Source of the DNA: Aequorivita sp. H23M31
GTDB taxonomy: Bacteria > Bacteroidota > Bacteroidia > Flavobacteriales > Flavobacteriaceae
Length of the DNA stretch: 64,000 bases
Assembly: GCF_004022485.1 (NCBI RefSeq)
Contig: NZ_CP034951.1
Span: 2,356,001 to 2,420,000 of the forward strand
Reading direction: 5' to 3'
The notes below the pieces were generated by a model. That model had not been told where the DNA came from. It saw only the letters and a program-made list of their open reading frames with translations, and ran no database searches. Position 1 is the first letter of the stretch. The number at the start of each line of letters is the position of its first letter. This document shows positions 35,422 through 45,186 of the stretch, in pieces. The translations under genes were made by a program, and so were the position numbers.

Positions 35422-36462
35422 TTATACGTCGTCATAATCCACGACCACCTTGGGCGTTGTAGGATGTGCCTGACATGTAAGTATCAATCCATCTGCAATT
35501 TCGGCCTCTGTCAAAATTTGATTTTTTCGCATTTCGGCCTTACCTTCTTTTAAGCGCGCAATACACGTACTGCAAATACCACCTTGACAGGAATAGGGAG
35601 CATCCAATCCTTGATCTAATGCCGCCTCGAGAATTGATTTTGTTTGTGGCATATCAAAGACTTCTTCCTCATCGTCCAAAATCACAGTAACACTTGTATT
35701 GCCATCGTGCTTTTGTACCAGCAGACCTTTTTCAGCAGTAGAAAATAATTCGTGATGTATTTGTTTTGAATTGATGCCGTGATGTTTCAAAGTTGCTGAA
35801 ACTTCATCAATCATTTCCTCAGGACCACATAAATAATAGGATTCATAAGAAGTTTTGCCATACTTGTTCTTCAGAAAAAAGTTTACTACTGACCGATCAA
35901 TTCTTCCAAACTTGGCATTCTCTTCTAATTTGCGACTGAAAACGAATTCCACAATAAACCGTTTCGGATATTGCTTCTGAAGTTCAACAATTTCATCATA
36001 GAACATGGTTTCTTCCAAAGAACGATTTCCATAGACCAAAAGAAATGCACTTTGCGGCATTTCTTCCAAAGCACTTTTTATAAGGGAAAGAACAGGAGTA
36101 ATTCCACTACCGGCAGCAAAGGCGGCGTAGTGTTTTAAATCTGGTTCCAAAAGAAATTTACCCGTTGGTGGCAATACCTCCAAAGTATCCCCAACTTTTA
36201 ATTTCTCGTTGGCAAATCTAGAAAATGCACCCTTTTCCACTTTCTTTACCCCTACCCGTAGCTGTCCGCTTTTGGGTGAAGAAGAAATGGAGTAAGCACG
36301 ACGTATTTCTTTATCGCCGTCAAAATATTTAATAGTTATATATTGCCCCGCCCGAAAGGCAAAAGTTTCCTTCAGATTATCTGGAATGTTAAAGGTAATG
36401 GAAACTGAATTTGGTGTTTCTTTTTTTACTTCAGAAATAACAAGCGCTTGAAATTCGCCCAT
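35422..36462 (-). CDS. PaaE-like ferredoxin/FAD oxidoreductase
   Basis: The 346-residue flavoprotein has an FAD-binding barrel (1-105, with R-A-Y-S-I-S-S-S-P), an NAD(P)-binding domain (about 106-235, G-S-G-I-T-P-V-L-S-L and Y-Y-L-C-G-P-E-E-M) and a C-terminal plant-type 2Fe-2S domain with ligands C292, C297, C300 and C330. This order matches PaaE and related oxygenase reductases. No phenylacetate pathway genes flank it, so the electron acceptor is open. It is convergent with the EI24 gene. Confidence 0.9.
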   Translation of the reverse strand: MGEFQALVISEVKKETPNSVSITFNIPDNLKETFAFRAGQYITIKYFDGDKEIRRAYSISSSPKSGQLRVGVKKVEKGAFSRFANEKLKVGDTLEVLPPTGKFLLEPDLKHYAAFAAGSGITPVLSLIKSALEEMPQSAFLLVYGNRSLEETMFYDEIVELQKQYPKRFIVEFVFSRKLEENAKFGRIDRSVVNFFLKNKYGKTSYESYYLCGPEEMIDEVSATLKHHGINSKQIHHELFSTAEKGLLVQKHDGNTSVTVILDDEEEVFDMPQTKSILEAALDQGLDAPYSCQGGICSTCIARLKEGKAEMRKNQILTEAEIADGLILTCQAHPTTPKVVVDYDDV

Positions 36463-36764
36463 GCCGTCAATTTTTTACAAAAGTACATAAGGTATTCAGG
36501 TAATTAAAGAAATTGAGACCTTTTTAAGAAGGTATTTTTTCAGGGTTTCCTTGAGCCAATATTAAAAAGAAACGTATTTTTACCGCTCCTTAACCGTTCT
36601 ATATACTAAAAGAGAAGCTTTTAAGTTAGAATATCAGCAAAACCATGTATTTGGAAAGGAGCCGCTGCCAACCCTAATTTGGAAACTGATATGAAGATTG
36701 GCGCTAGATCGAAGATTCACAAACTCCGAAACATTTTTAAGAGATATTGAATTAAAATAATTAG
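36463..36764 (+). promoter_or_regulatory. 302-nt intergenic region with putative sprE promoter
   Basis: The gap separates divergent genes. A TTG at 36551-36553 is followed after 21 nt by TATTTTTA (36575-36582), one mismatch from TAnnTTTG, a plausible plus-strand promoter about 180 nt upstream of sprE. I see no other feature. Confidence 0.3.
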
Positions 36765-39305
36765 ATGAAGAGCATATATAAAATTACCTTCTTTCTTTTG
36801 GCTGTTATTTTCTTGGCCGCCTGTTCGCGCAAAAAGAATACTTTCTTAAGCCGCAATTACCAGGCAGTTACAACAGAATACAACACCCTTTATAATGGCG
36901 ATGTTGCCTACCAGAATGGAAAACAACAATTGGCCCAAAGTTTCTACGATAATTTTTGGGAAATTCTCCCGGTAGAACGTATTTATGTTGAAGATACCGA
37001 GGCAAAAGCACCGGGAGCTTCCAAAAATGGTGACTTTAACCGTGCCGAGGAAAAAGCAGCGAAGGCTATCCAAAAACATTCCATGTACATTGATGGCCAA
37101 GAATATAATCCTCAGATAGACGAGGCTTATATGTTGTTGGGAAAGGCCCGCTATTATGACGGACGTTTTATACCAGCGCTGGACGCGTTTAACTTTATTC
37201 TGGACCGATTTCCTACCAGCAACAGTATCGATATAGCGAAGATATGGAAGGCCAAAACTAATATCCGTTTGAACAACGAGGAATTCGCAATTGAAAACTT
37301 GAAAAAAATGTTCGACCAAGCAGATTTGGAGGAGGAAGTTATTTCCGATGGCGCCGCAATGATGGCCCAGGCCTATATAAATCTGGATTCTTTGCCACAA
37401 GCCTTGGATTATATTAAACTCGCACTTGCAAATACCAAGGACAAGGAGTTATTAGGCCGCTATACTTTTATAGAAGGTCAGTTATACAATCGTTTGGAGG
37501 AGAAGGACAGTGCAAACTTGGCTTTCGATAGGGTAATTGAAATGAACCGAAAAACTTCTCGCTCCTATCTAATAAATGCCCATATAGAAAAAGCGAAGAA
37601 TTTTGATTACGACCAAGGAGATCGAATTGCATTTTTGGAACTACTCCAAGATTTGGAAAAGGATAGAGAAAACCGTCCTTACCTTGATAGAATTTACAAT
37701 CAAATTGGTGCGTATTACCAAAGTACCGATAGTCTGCCAGCTGCCATAAAGTACTATAACAAATCTATTAAGTCGTTTAAACAGGATCGCACTTTACAAT
37801 CCAAAAACTACAACACCTTGGCAGAAATCAATTTTGACGCTGCTGAGTATAAAAATGCCGGAGCCTACTATGATAGTACGCTAACCTATCTACCAGAAAA
37901 AACCAGAGAATGGCGCCGGATTAAAAAGAAGCGTGAAAACCTTGATGATGTTATTAAATATGAAGATATCGCCATTTCGCACGACAGCATCCTGAAATTG
38001 ACCAAGATGACCGAAGCTGAAAAACTCGCGTATTTTACAGATTATACCACAAAATTAAAAGAAAAAGCAGTTGCGGATTCCTTGGAAGCAGTTAAGAATG
38101 AGCGAAAAATTGCTGATAACGAATTTTATAAAAAAGACAAGAAATCATCCCCTGAAAAAGGTAGCAAATTTTATTTCTATAACCCAACGACGGTTGCTTA
38201 TGGAAAAGGAGAGTTCCGAAAAATCTGGGGAGAGAGAAGGCTTGAAGATAACTGGAGACTTTCTAGCAAACAATCCTCTTTAGAATCTTTTGATCATGAC
38301 GAAACAATGGAAGAAACACCAATAGCTGAAAATGAGCGTTTTGATCCTGAAACTTATATCGCGAGAATTCCAACGGACGAAAAAGTTATCGATAGTCTAA
38401 CGAAAGACCGCGATATGGCTTACTATCAATTGGGACTGATTTACAAGGAAAAATTTAAAGAATATAATCTGGCCGCAAATAGGTTGGAAAAACTGCTTAC
38501 TTATAACCCAGAAGACCGTTTGGTGGTACCGGCTGAATACAATCTTTACAAAATCTATGAAATTCTTGAGCGTCCTGCTGATGCGGAAAAATATAAGAAT
38601 GATATAATTAATAATCATCCTGAAACCCGTTATGCGGAAATCCTTCGGAATCCAAACTCACAGTTGCCAACGGATGAATCCAGTCCTGAATTTAAGTACA
38701 AACAACTGTACAAAAAGTTTGAAGCTTCTAAATATGCCGAGGTAATTGAGCAAAGTGATGAATATATTACCATTTATAATGGCACGGAGATAGTCCCAAA
38801 ACTTGAACTTCTTAAAGCAACCGCGCTGGCAAGAGAACAAGGTTTTGAAGCCTATAAGAAAGCCTTAAATTTTGTTGCTCTTAACTATCCAAATAGTGAA
38901 GAAGGAAAGCAAGCACAAGATATTTATACCAACGTTTTACCTACACTCGCATTTACTGATTTTGTTGGCGATGAAGATGACGATAACTGGAAGTTAGTCT
39001 ACAAATTCAATAGCGATCAAATTGAAGACGCACAGAAGTTGAAAGACTTGCTAGATAAAGCTATTCAAGAGCTTCACTATACAAATATGACAACCTCGCT
39101 GGACTATTATACGCCTGATACGCGATTTGTTATTGTCCACGGACTCAATTCCAAGATGGGAGCTCAGGGATTGGGGGAAATACTTAAGGAACGTAAAGGA
39201 TATAAAATTAAGAAACCATTTTTTGAGATTTCCAGACCTAATTATAAAATAATACAAATCCATAAAAACTTGGATAGTTATTTGAATAAAGAAGAAACAC
39301 CTTAA
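36765..39305 (+). CDS. sprE: T9SS/gliding lipoprotein SprE (PorW)
   Basis: The 846-residue lipoprotein has lipobox L-A-A-C with C20. Tetratricopeptide repeats cover much of residues 60-400 (for example A-Y-M-L-L-G-K-A-R-Y-Y-D-G-R-F and A-I-K-Y-Y-N-K-S-I-K) and resume at about 545-720; the centre (about 440-530) is charged. This layout and the start C-S-R-K-K-N-T-F-x-S-R-N-Y-Q match SprE of Flavobacterium johnsoniae and PorW of Porphyromonas, which are required for type IX secretion and gliding. It links to the T9SS cargo gene at 22.5-23.5 kb. Confidence 0.9.
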   Translation: MKSIYKITFFLLAVIFLAACSRKKNTFLSRNYQAVTTEYNTLYNGDVAYQNGKQQLAQSFYDNFWEILPVERIYVEDTEAKAPGASKNGDFNRAEEKAAKAIQKHSMYIDGQEYNPQIDEAYMLLGKARYYDGRFIPALDAFNFILDRFPTSNSIDIAKIWKAKTNIRLNNEEFAIENLKKMFDQADLEEEVISDGAAMMAQAYINLDSLPQALDYIKLALANTKDKELLGRYTFIEGQLYNRLEEKDSANLAFDRVIEMNRKTSRSYLINAHIEKAKNFDYDQGDRIAFLELLQDLEKDRENRPYLDRIYNQIGAYYQSTDSLPAAIKYYNKSIKSFKQDRTLQSKNYNTLAEINFDAAEYKNAGAYYDSTLTYLPEKTREWRRIKKKRENLDDVIKYEDIAISHDSILKLTKMTEAEKLAYFTDYTTKLKEKAVADSLEAVKNERKIADNEFYKKDKKSSPEKGSKFYFYNPTTVAYGKGEFRKIWGERRLEDNWRLSSKQSSLESFDHDETMEETPIAENERFDPETYIARIPTDEKVIDSLTKDRDMAYYQLGLIYKEKFKEYNLAANRLEKLLTYNPEDRLVVPAEYNLYKIYEILERPADAEKYKNDIINNHPETRYAEILRNPNSQLPTDESSPEFKYKQLYKKFEASKYAEVIEQSDEYITIYNGTEIVPKLELLKATALAREQGFEAYKKALNFVALNYPNSEEGKQAQDIYTNVLPTLAFTDFVGDEDDDNWKLVYKFNSDQIEDAQKLKDLLDKAIQELHYTNMTTSLDYYTPDTRFVIVHGLNSKMGAQGLGEILKERKGYKIKKPFFEISRPNYKIIQIHKNLDSYLNKEETP

Positions 39306-39357
39306 AAAATCCTCAAAAAGGCTAATGCCGAAGAACAACCTTTAAACCAATTAAGTT

Positions 39358-39846
39358 ATGTTTTCAGATAAGAAGAAAGAAAAGAAAAAAGATTTAGAGC
39401 CAAGCGCAACGCAGAACAGGATCAATGAGGGCACTAAATTAAAAGGCGATATTTCCTCTACTGGATTTTTTAGAATAGACGGATCGGTTGAAGGCAATGT
39501 TAAAACTCCTTCGAAGGTTGTCCTGGGAAAAATGGGCGTAATCGTTGGCACTTTAATTTGCGATAGTGCAGATATCGAAGGAAAATTTGAAGGAAACCTG
39601 CAGGTAACGGGAACTCTAACACTTCGTTCTACCGCCATAATAAATGGAGATGTAATTGTAGGTAAACTTGCCGTTGAACAAGGGGCTACTTTAAATGCTT
39701 CTTGCGTAATGCAAAATGGAACAAGTAAACCAAATACTGAAAGCCTCAACATTTCAAAAGAAAATGAGCCTAGTGGAAACTATCCCTTCGACCGACAACA
39801 ACGCGTTAAAAAATCCACTTCCGAAACTCAGGAAGCGAATCGCTAG
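39358..39846 (+). CDS. Bactofilin family protein
   Basis: The 162-residue cytoskeletal protein has the central bactofilin beta-helix (about 20-115) with repeating strand-turn units such as G-D-I-S-S-T-G-F-F-R-I-D-G-S-V-E-G-N-V, and disordered charged ends. Bactofilins polymerise without nucleotide at the membrane. The gene lies 52 nt after sprE and 11 nt before atpZ, an arrangement seen in several Bacteroidota. Confidence 0.93.
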   Translation: MFSDKKKEKKKDLEPSATQNRINEGTKLKGDISSTGFFRIDGSVEGNVKTPSKVVLGKMGVIVGTLICDSADIEGKFEGNLQVTGTLTLRSTAIINGDVIVGKLAVEQGATLNASCVMQNGTSKPNTESLNISKENEPSGNYPFDRQQRVKKSTSETQEANR

Positions 39847-39857
39847 AAGTAAATAAA

Positions 39858-40082
39858 ATGTCTGACGACGGTAAAAAAGGTCTAAAAAACTGGGCGGTCT
39901 TTTCAGGAATAGCAATTCAAATGGGAGTTACTATTGGATTGGCAGCCTTTATTGGGGTTAAACTTGATGAAAATTACCCGAATAAATATCCCATTTATAC
40001 TATAATTCTTTCCTTGTTTGGAGTTTTCATTTCACTTTATGCCTTAATAAAACAACTTCAGAAACTCAATAAGGATGAATAA
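39858..40082 (+). CDS. atpZ: AtpZ/AtpI family protein
   Basis: The 74-residue protein has two membrane helices (about 14-34 and 44-64) separated by a short D-E-N-Y-P-N-K-Y-P loop, typical of AtpZ. These small proteins assist assembly of the F-type c-ring or Mg2+ handling. Placed first in the atp cluster; its stop overlaps the next start by 8 nt. Confidence 0.85.
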   Translation: MSDDGKKGLKNWAVFSGIAIQMGVTIGLAAFIGVKLDENYPNKYPIYTIILSLFGVFISLYALIKQLQKLNKDE

Positions 40083-40476
40083 TGTGATAACATTGAAAAC
40101 TTGGCACTTAACTGTATATATAGCGTTAACCGCTATTTTTTATTTCCTTCAGAATATTATAGTTGACGCTTTAAAAGACTCTTATACATTCTATTATTCC
40201 GTTTTTAAAATCTATCTCTTCCATTTTCTGGTAACATTCATAATACTATCCTTCATTTATTTAGTCAGCAAAAAAGCTCCTAAATACATAGGGTACACCT
40301 TTATGGGATTTATTCTTTTTAAAATGGCAGCTGCGGTTATCTTCTTGATTCCACTTATTAAAATGCAGGGTGTTTCAAAAATCCCCGATTTTATCTCCTT
40401 TTTTATACCTTATTTCCTATTTCTTCTTTTCGAAATATTGGTTACTCTCCAACTTGTTAAACACTCCGATGCCTAA
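40075..40476 (+). CDS. Four-TM protein in the atp cluster (AtpI-like position)
   Basis: The 133-residue protein has four hydrophobic helices (about 8-27, 42-64, 70-92, 103-127) with few charged residues. Its location between atpZ and atpB is where atpI occurs in other phyla, and I recall related flavobacterial proteins as DUF6168. A chaperone role in c-ring assembly is a position-based inference. It overlaps atpZ by 8 nt, and a separate promoter precedes atpB. Confidence 0.75.
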   Translation: MNNVITLKTWHLTVYIALTAIFYFLQNIIVDALKDSYTFYYSVFKIYLFHFLVTFIILSFIYLVSKKAPKYIGYTFMGFILFKMAAAVIFLIPLIKMQGVSKIPDFISFFIPYFLFLLFEILVTLQLVKHSDA

Positions 40477-40544
40477 GCAATTAGCTGGAATTTCGATTGA
40501 AAAAACAAATATCGTCAACTGCTTTTTATTTTGGGTAAAAGTTG

Positions 40545-40552
40545 TACTTTTG
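40545..40552 (+). promoter_or_regulatory. Promoter -7 box upstream of atpB
   Basis: TACTTTTG (in the context GTTGTACTTTTGCACC) fits TAnnTTTG exactly and lies 42 nt before the atpB ATG. It would let atpB-atpG be transcribed separately from the sprE-bactofilin-atpZ genes. The -33 element is weak. Confidence 0.5.
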
Positions 40553-40594
40553 CACCACTTTTTAAGACCATAATATTTTATAGTTTTTAGCATT

Positions 40595-41683
40595 ATGAGG
40601 TTTACTCAAACACTAATCGGTACTTTGGCAATTATTGCCGTTCTTTTAATGCCTTTTTCAGGCTTTGCAACTACCCAGCACGAGGACGATACTGATGGGA
40701 AATTTGACCCAAAGGAATTAATAAATTCACACGTTTGGGATTCACACGAATTTCATATTGCCGATTGGAATGGACACCCCATCACTTTGGCGCTTCCCGT
40801 TATACTTTGGACGGATAATGGTCTTGTTACTTTTTCTTCATCTGAATTCCATCATGATAACAGCGGATCTACCGTTGTAGAAAAGAATGGCGAAAAGTTT
40901 ATACGTTATAAGGAGCATATCTTTTATGCCGACAAGTTTGACAAGCAAAAATTTGAAGAGACGAGCACAATGGGCCGTCCCTTTTTATATGAAGATAGAC
41001 CTTTGGATTTTTCTATTACCAAAACGGTTTTCTCAATGATTTTCGTTTCTCTTTTATTGGTTATAATCTTCGGATTTTCTGCGCGTCATTATAAAAAGAA
41101 CAAATTGGCACCAAGAGGAATGTCCGGTTGGTTAGAGCCGATTATTCTATTTGTAAGAGATGAAATTGCCATTCCAAACGTCGGTAACAAGTATCAAAAA
41201 TATATGCCGCTTTTGTTGACCATATTTTTCTTTATCTGGGTAAACAACCTTGTAGGGCTAATTCCATTTTTCCCATTTAGCGGAAACGTAACAGGAAACA
41301 TCATTTTCACAATGATTATGTCCGTTATCGTATTCATCGTAACGATATTCAGCGGAAATAAATATTATTGGAAACACATCCTTACACCAGATGTTCCAAA
41401 ATTATTATACCCTCTTATGATCCCGATTGAAATTATCGGAATGTTTACCAAGCCATTTGCACTGATGGTTCGTTTGTTTGCGAACATTACTGCTGGTCAC
41501 ATTATAGTATTGAGCCTTGTTGGTTTGATTTTTATTTTCGAAACCGCCTACGTATCACCAGTGTCCATCGCGTTCGTATTATTTATGAGTGTTTTGGAAT
41601 TATTGGTCGCAGCGCTTCAAGCTTATGTGTTTACACTACTTGCAGCATTGTTTATCGGCCAGGCGGTAGAGGAGCATCATTAA
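40595..41683 (+). CDS. atpB: F-type ATP synthase subunit a
   Basis: The 362-residue membrane subunit forms the proton half-channels. After a signal-like N-terminus (1-27) and a long hydrophilic periplasmic stretch (about 30-130, rich in His/Asp), the membrane domain begins near 148. The essential Arg is in P-F-A-L-M-V-R-L-F-A-N-I-T-A-G-H (about 286-301, R292). The long N-terminal extension is normal for Bacteroidota. It starts the Fo genes in the order a, c, b, delta. Confidence 0.95.
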   Translation: MRFTQTLIGTLAIIAVLLMPFSGFATTQHEDDTDGKFDPKELINSHVWDSHEFHIADWNGHPITLALPVILWTDNGLVTFSSSEFHHDNSGSTVVEKNGEKFIRYKEHIFYADKFDKQKFEETSTMGRPFLYEDRPLDFSITKTVFSMIFVSLLLVIIFGFSARHYKKNKLAPRGMSGWLEPIILFVRDEIAIPNVGNKYQKYMPLLLTIFFFIWVNNLVGLIPFFPFSGNVTGNIIFTMIMSVIVFIVTIFSGNKYYWKHILTPDVPKLLYPLMIPIEIIGMFTKPFALMVRLFANITAGHIIVLSLVGLIFIFETAYVSPVSIAFVLFMSVLELLVAALQAYVFTLLAALFIGQAVEEHH

Positions 41684-41705
41684 TTTGAGTTTAATTTTTG
41701 TTTAA

Positions 41706-41933
<228 letters not shown>

Positions 41934-41945
41934 TTTTTAGAAACC

Positions 41946-41983
41946 CAACATTCCGTAGCGGTTGGCTGCGGGATGTTGTTTTT
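41946..41983 (+). terminator. Intercistronic terminator-like hairpin after atpE
   Basis: A 14-bp stem (41946-41959 with 41965-41978, two G-U pairs, arm CAACATTCCGTAGC) has a GGTTG loop and is followed by TTTTT. It resembles an intrinsic terminator and lies inside the atp operon, 13 nt after the subunit c stop and 38 nt before the subunit b start. Confidence 0.7.
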
Positions 41984-42015
41984 AAACAAAAAATAATTCT
42001 TTAAGAAAACATCAA

Positions 42016-42507
42016 ATGAATATAGTAGCACCAGAGAGTTTAATATTATGGACAACCATCATATTTATATTGCTATTGTTTGTCCTAAGAAAGTTTGCTT
42101 GGAAGCCAATTCTAGGAGCTGTTAGAGGCCGTGAAGCAACTATAAACGATGCCTTGGCAGCAGCCGAAAAAGCTAAGATCGAAATGCAGAATATGCATGC
42201 CGACAACGAAAAATTGCTTCAAGAAGCTCGTGCTGAAAGAGAAGCGATGATGAAGGAAGCTCGCGAAATAAAAACCAAAATGATTTCCGACGCAAAAGAG
42301 GAAGCAAAGTCAGAAGCCAACAAAATGGTAGCTCAGGCTCAAGCTGCAATCGAAAGCGAAAAGAAATCTGCTATTGCCGAGTTAAAGCAACAAGTAGCCG
42401 AACTTTCAGTTGAAATTGCTGAAAAGGTTGTTAAACGTGAACTTTCCGACAAGAGCAAGCAATTGGAGCTTGTAGATCAAATGTTGGGCGAAGCTAAACT
42501 TAATTAA
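42016..42507 (+). CDS. atpF: F-type ATP synthase subunit b
   Basis: The 163-residue stator subunit has one membrane helix (about 8-25), then a long charged Ala/Glu/Lys-rich coiled coil (about 35-160) without prolines, as expected for the peripheral stalk. It lies between atpE and atpH in the usual order. Confidence 0.96.
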   Translation: MNIVAPESLILWTTIIFILLLFVLRKFAWKPILGAVRGREATINDALAAAEKAKIEMQNMHADNEKLLQEARAEREAMMKEAREIKTKMISDAKEEAKSEANKMVAQAQAAIESEKKSAIAELKQQVAELSVEIAEKVVKRELSDKSKQLELVDQMLGEAKLN

Positions 42508-42538
42508 GGTCGGCAACGTCAAACTAAATTTATAACCC

Positions 42539-43081
42539 ATGAGCAACAGAGCAGCAATAAGATACGCGAAAGCGATTTTGGAGAGCGCAAACGAAAATAA
42601 CACAGCCGCTGTTTTATTCGGTGATATGCAATCCGTTTATGGCACTATTGAAGGAAGTAGAGAATTGCAGACTGTTCTTCAGAGTCCCGTTATTAAGGCC
42701 GAAGACAAAAAAGAAGCCTTATTGAAAATATTCAGTGGCCAATCAGGAACTACCCATTCCCTGATAAAGGTTCTGGTTGCAAATAAACGAACTCCTCTAT
42801 TAGGAAAAGTAGCCAAAACCTATATAGACCTATATAATGAGGAACAAGGCATAAAAGTGGCAAATGTTATTACCGCTGTTCCACTTTCTTCGGAATTGGA
42901 AGCAAAAGTAATGGCCAAAATAAAGGAATTAACAGGTAGCGAAAAGGTGAGCCTGAAAAGTGAGATCGATCCTGAAATCATCGGAGGGTTTATCCTTCGA
43001 GTGGGAGATATCCAATATGACGCGAGCATCGTGAACCAATTCCGAATGTTAAAAAGAGAATTTAAAAATCAATATAATTAA
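42539..43081 (+). CDS. atpH: F-type ATP synthase subunit delta
   Basis: The 180-residue subunit ties the stalk to F1. It starts with the typical R-A-A-I-R-Y-A-K-A-I-L-E and ends with the OSCP-family C-terminal pattern D-P-E-I-I-G-G-F-I-L-R-V-G-D. Gene order and spacing (31 nt after atpF) support the call. Confidence 0.95.
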   Translation: MSNRAAIRYAKAILESANENNTAAVLFGDMQSVYGTIEGSRELQTVLQSPVIKAEDKKEALLKIFSGQSGTTHSLIKVLVANKRTPLLGKVAKTYIDLYNEEQGIKVANVITAVPLSSELEAKVMAKIKELTGSEKVSLKSEIDPEIIGGFILRVGDIQYDASIVNQFRMLKREFKNQYN

Positions 43082-43143
43082 AAATTGACTGGTGCGGGAC
43101 GTGGGATTCCATTTTCAAAACCTTCACCTAAAACCTTAATAAG

Positions 43144-44724
43144 ATGGCAGAAGTAAAACCAGCTGAAGTATCAGCAATATTGAAACAACAGCTTTCAGGC
43201 TTTGAGGCAACTGCTTCCCTGGATGAAGTAGGAACTGTTTTGACCGTGGGTGACGGGATTGTTCGTGCATACGGACTTTCCAACGCACAATACGGTGAAT
43301 TGGTGGCATTTGAAAGTGGCCTAGAAGGTATTGTATTGAACTTGGAAGAAGACAACGTCGGTATCGTTCTTTTAGGACCTTCAAAAGAAATTAAAGAAGG
43401 TTCTACCGTAAAACGTACCCAACGAATTGCTTCTCTTAAAGTTGGAGAAGGTATTGTAGGTCGTGTGGTGAATACATTGGGTGAACCAATAGATGGAAAA
43501 GGACCTATTACCGGTGAAACTTATGAGATGCCATTGGAGCGTAAAGCACCAGGGGTAATCTACCGTCAGCCAGTAACCGAACCGCTTCAAACCGGAATTA
43601 AATCTATTGATGCCATGATTCCTGTAGGTCGTGGACAGCGTGAGCTTGTTATTGGTGACCGTCAAACAGGTAAGTCAACTGTTTGTATCGATACCATCCT
43701 AAACCAAAAAGAATTTTACGATGCAGGTGAGCCTGTTTATTGTATATATGTTGCTATCGGACAAAAAGCTTCTACAGTTGCGAACATTGCAAGTGTACTG
43801 GAAGAAAAAGGTGCTTTGGCATATACCACAATCGTAGCTGCAAATGCTTCTGATCCTGCACCCATGCAGGTTTATGCTCCTTTCGCCGGTGCGGCAATTG
43901 GTGAGTATTTCCGCGATACAGGTCGTCCGGCATTAATCGTTTATGATGACCTTTCAAAACAAGCAGTAGCATATCGTGAGGTTTCGCTTTTGCTTCGTCG
44001 TCCACCGGGACGTGAGGCTTATCCTGGAGACGTTTTCTACCTTCACTCCCGTTTGTTGGAGCGTTCTGCAAAAATTATTGCCGACGACAACATCGCCAAG
44101 GAGATGAACGACCTTCCTGAAGTATTAAAAGGAATCGTAAAAGGTGGAGGTTCTCTTACCGCACTTCCTATTATTGAAACACAAGCGGGTGACGTTTCCG
44201 CCTATATCCCGACCAACGTAATTTCGATTACCGACGGACAGATATTCCTGGAATCCGATTTGTTCAACGCAGGGGTTCGTCCGGCGATTAACGTGGGTAT
44301 TTCAGTATCTCGTGTGGGTGGTAACGCTCAGATTAAGTCGATGAAGAAAGTTGCCGGTACCTTGAAACTTGACCAGGCCCAGTTCCGTGAATTGGAAGCC
44401 TTTGCCAAGTTCGGTTCCGATTTGGATGCTGCAACCATGAACGTAATTTCAAAAGGTCAGCGTAACGTTGAAATCTTGAAGCAAGCACAAAACGACCCTT
44501 ACACCGTAGAAGATCAGATCGCTATTATTTACGCAGGTTCTAAAAACCTATTGCGAAATGTTCCTATCGACAAAGTAAAAGAATTTGAAAGAGATTACCT
44601 GGAAATGCTTAACGTAAAGCACAGAGATACTCTTGATGCTCTTAAAGCAGGAAAGCTTACAGACGAGACAATTGATGTAATGACCAAGGTGGCGAAGGAT
44701 CTTTCGGCTAAGTATAAAAAATAA
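43144..44724 (+). CDS. atpA: F-type ATP synthase subunit alpha
   Basis: The 526-residue F1 subunit binds non-catalytic nucleotide and forms half of the alpha3beta3 ring. Walker [10 protein letters not shown] at 171-179, the L-I-V-Y-D-D-L strand (Walker B) near 260-266, and the [11 protein letters not shown] signature near 288 are intact; the sensor P-A-I-N-V-G-x-S-V-S-R-V-G is at about 380-392. Codon use is noticeably richer in C/G third positions than neighbouring genes, as expected for high expression. Confidence 0.98.
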   Translation: MAEVKPAEVSAILKQQLSGFEATASLDEVGTVLTVGDGIVRAYGLSNAQYGELVAFESGLEGIVLNLEEDNVGIVLLGPSKEIKEGSTVKRTQRIASLKVGEGIVGRVVNTLGEPIDGKGPITGETYEMPLERKAPGVIYRQPVTEPLQTGIKSIDAMIPVGRGQRELVIGDRQTGKSTVCIDTILNQKEFYDAGEPVYCIYVAIGQKASTVANIASVLEEKGALAYTTIVAANASDPAPMQVYAPFAGAAIGEYFRDTGRPALIVYDDLSKQAVAYREVSLLLRRPPGREAYPGDVFYLHSRLLERSAKIIADDNIAKEMNDLPEVLKGIVKGGGSLTALPIIETQAGDVSAYIPTNVISITDGQIFLESDLFNAGVRPAINVGISVSRVGGNAQIKSMKKVAGTLKLDQAQFRELEAFAKFGSDLDAATMNVISKGQRNVEILKQAQNDPYTVEDQIAIIYAGSKNLLRNVPIDKVKEFERDYLEMLNVKHRDTLDALKAGKLTDETIDVMTKVAKDLSAKYKK

Positions 44725-44798
44725 TTCTGAATTCAGAATTATGAATTATGAATTACCCATTATTCATAATTTTGAATTCCTAATTCATAATTAAAAAA
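44725..44798. repeat. AT-rich repeats left of the inserted four-helix-bundle gene
   Basis: The stretch contains several copies of AATTCATAATT/AATTATGAATT words in both orientations, partly palindromic. Closely related words recur at 45144-45180 on the other side of the small gene. Confidence 0.7.
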
Positions 44799-45143
44799 AT
44801 GGCTTACAGATTTCGCAATAACGCAATTGTTGACAAGTCATTTTATTTTGCATGTAAGATTGTGTTATTTGCCGAGGAATTAAAGGCAAATCGATATTAT
44901 GAAATTGCAAATCAAGTATTAAAGTCGGGAACAAGTATTGGCGCGAATGTTAGGGAATCCCAACGAAGTGTCAGTACAAGAGATTTTAAAAACAAGTTAG
45001 GAATAGCTTTAAAAGAAGCTGAAGAGACGGAATATTGGTTAGATATTATTGATGAAACAAAAATTCATCCAATCCCAAAAGGGATGTATGAAGATTGCGA
45101 TGAATTGATAAGACTATTAGTAACGATTATAAAAAAATCATAA
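44799..45143 (+). CDS. Four-helix-bundle (S23/IVP-like) protein inside the atp operon
   Basis: The 114-residue protein matches the 23S rRNA intervening-sequence protein family (PF05635): Y-R-F-R-N-N-A-I-V-D-K-S-F-Y-F-A at the start, then E-I-A-N-Q-V-L-K-S-G-T-S-I-G-A-N-V-R-E-S-Q (the S-x-S-I-x-A-N-x-x-E-x signature) and L-G-I-A-L-K-E-A-E-E-T-E-Y-W-L (also typical). These proteins form pentamers of four-helix bundles and bind nucleic acid; the cellular role is unclear. It lies between atpA and atpG with AT-rich repeats on each side, so it is probably an insertion. Confidence 0.92.
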   Translation: MAYRFRNNAIVDKSFYFACKIVLFAEELKANRYYEIANQVLKSGTSIGANVRESQRSVSTRDFKNKLGIALKEAEETEYWLDIIDETKIHPIPKGMYEDCDELIRLLVTIIKKS

Positions 45144-45182
45144 TTCATAATTCATAATTCCGAATTCATAATTCATAATTGA
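45144..45182. repeat. AT-rich repeats right of the inserted gene
   Basis: Four near-copies of TTCATAATT separated by short spacers, including one interrupted by CCGAATT, lie between the small gene's stop and the atpG start. They mirror the words on the left side. Confidence 0.7.
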
Positions 45183-45186
45183 AAAA

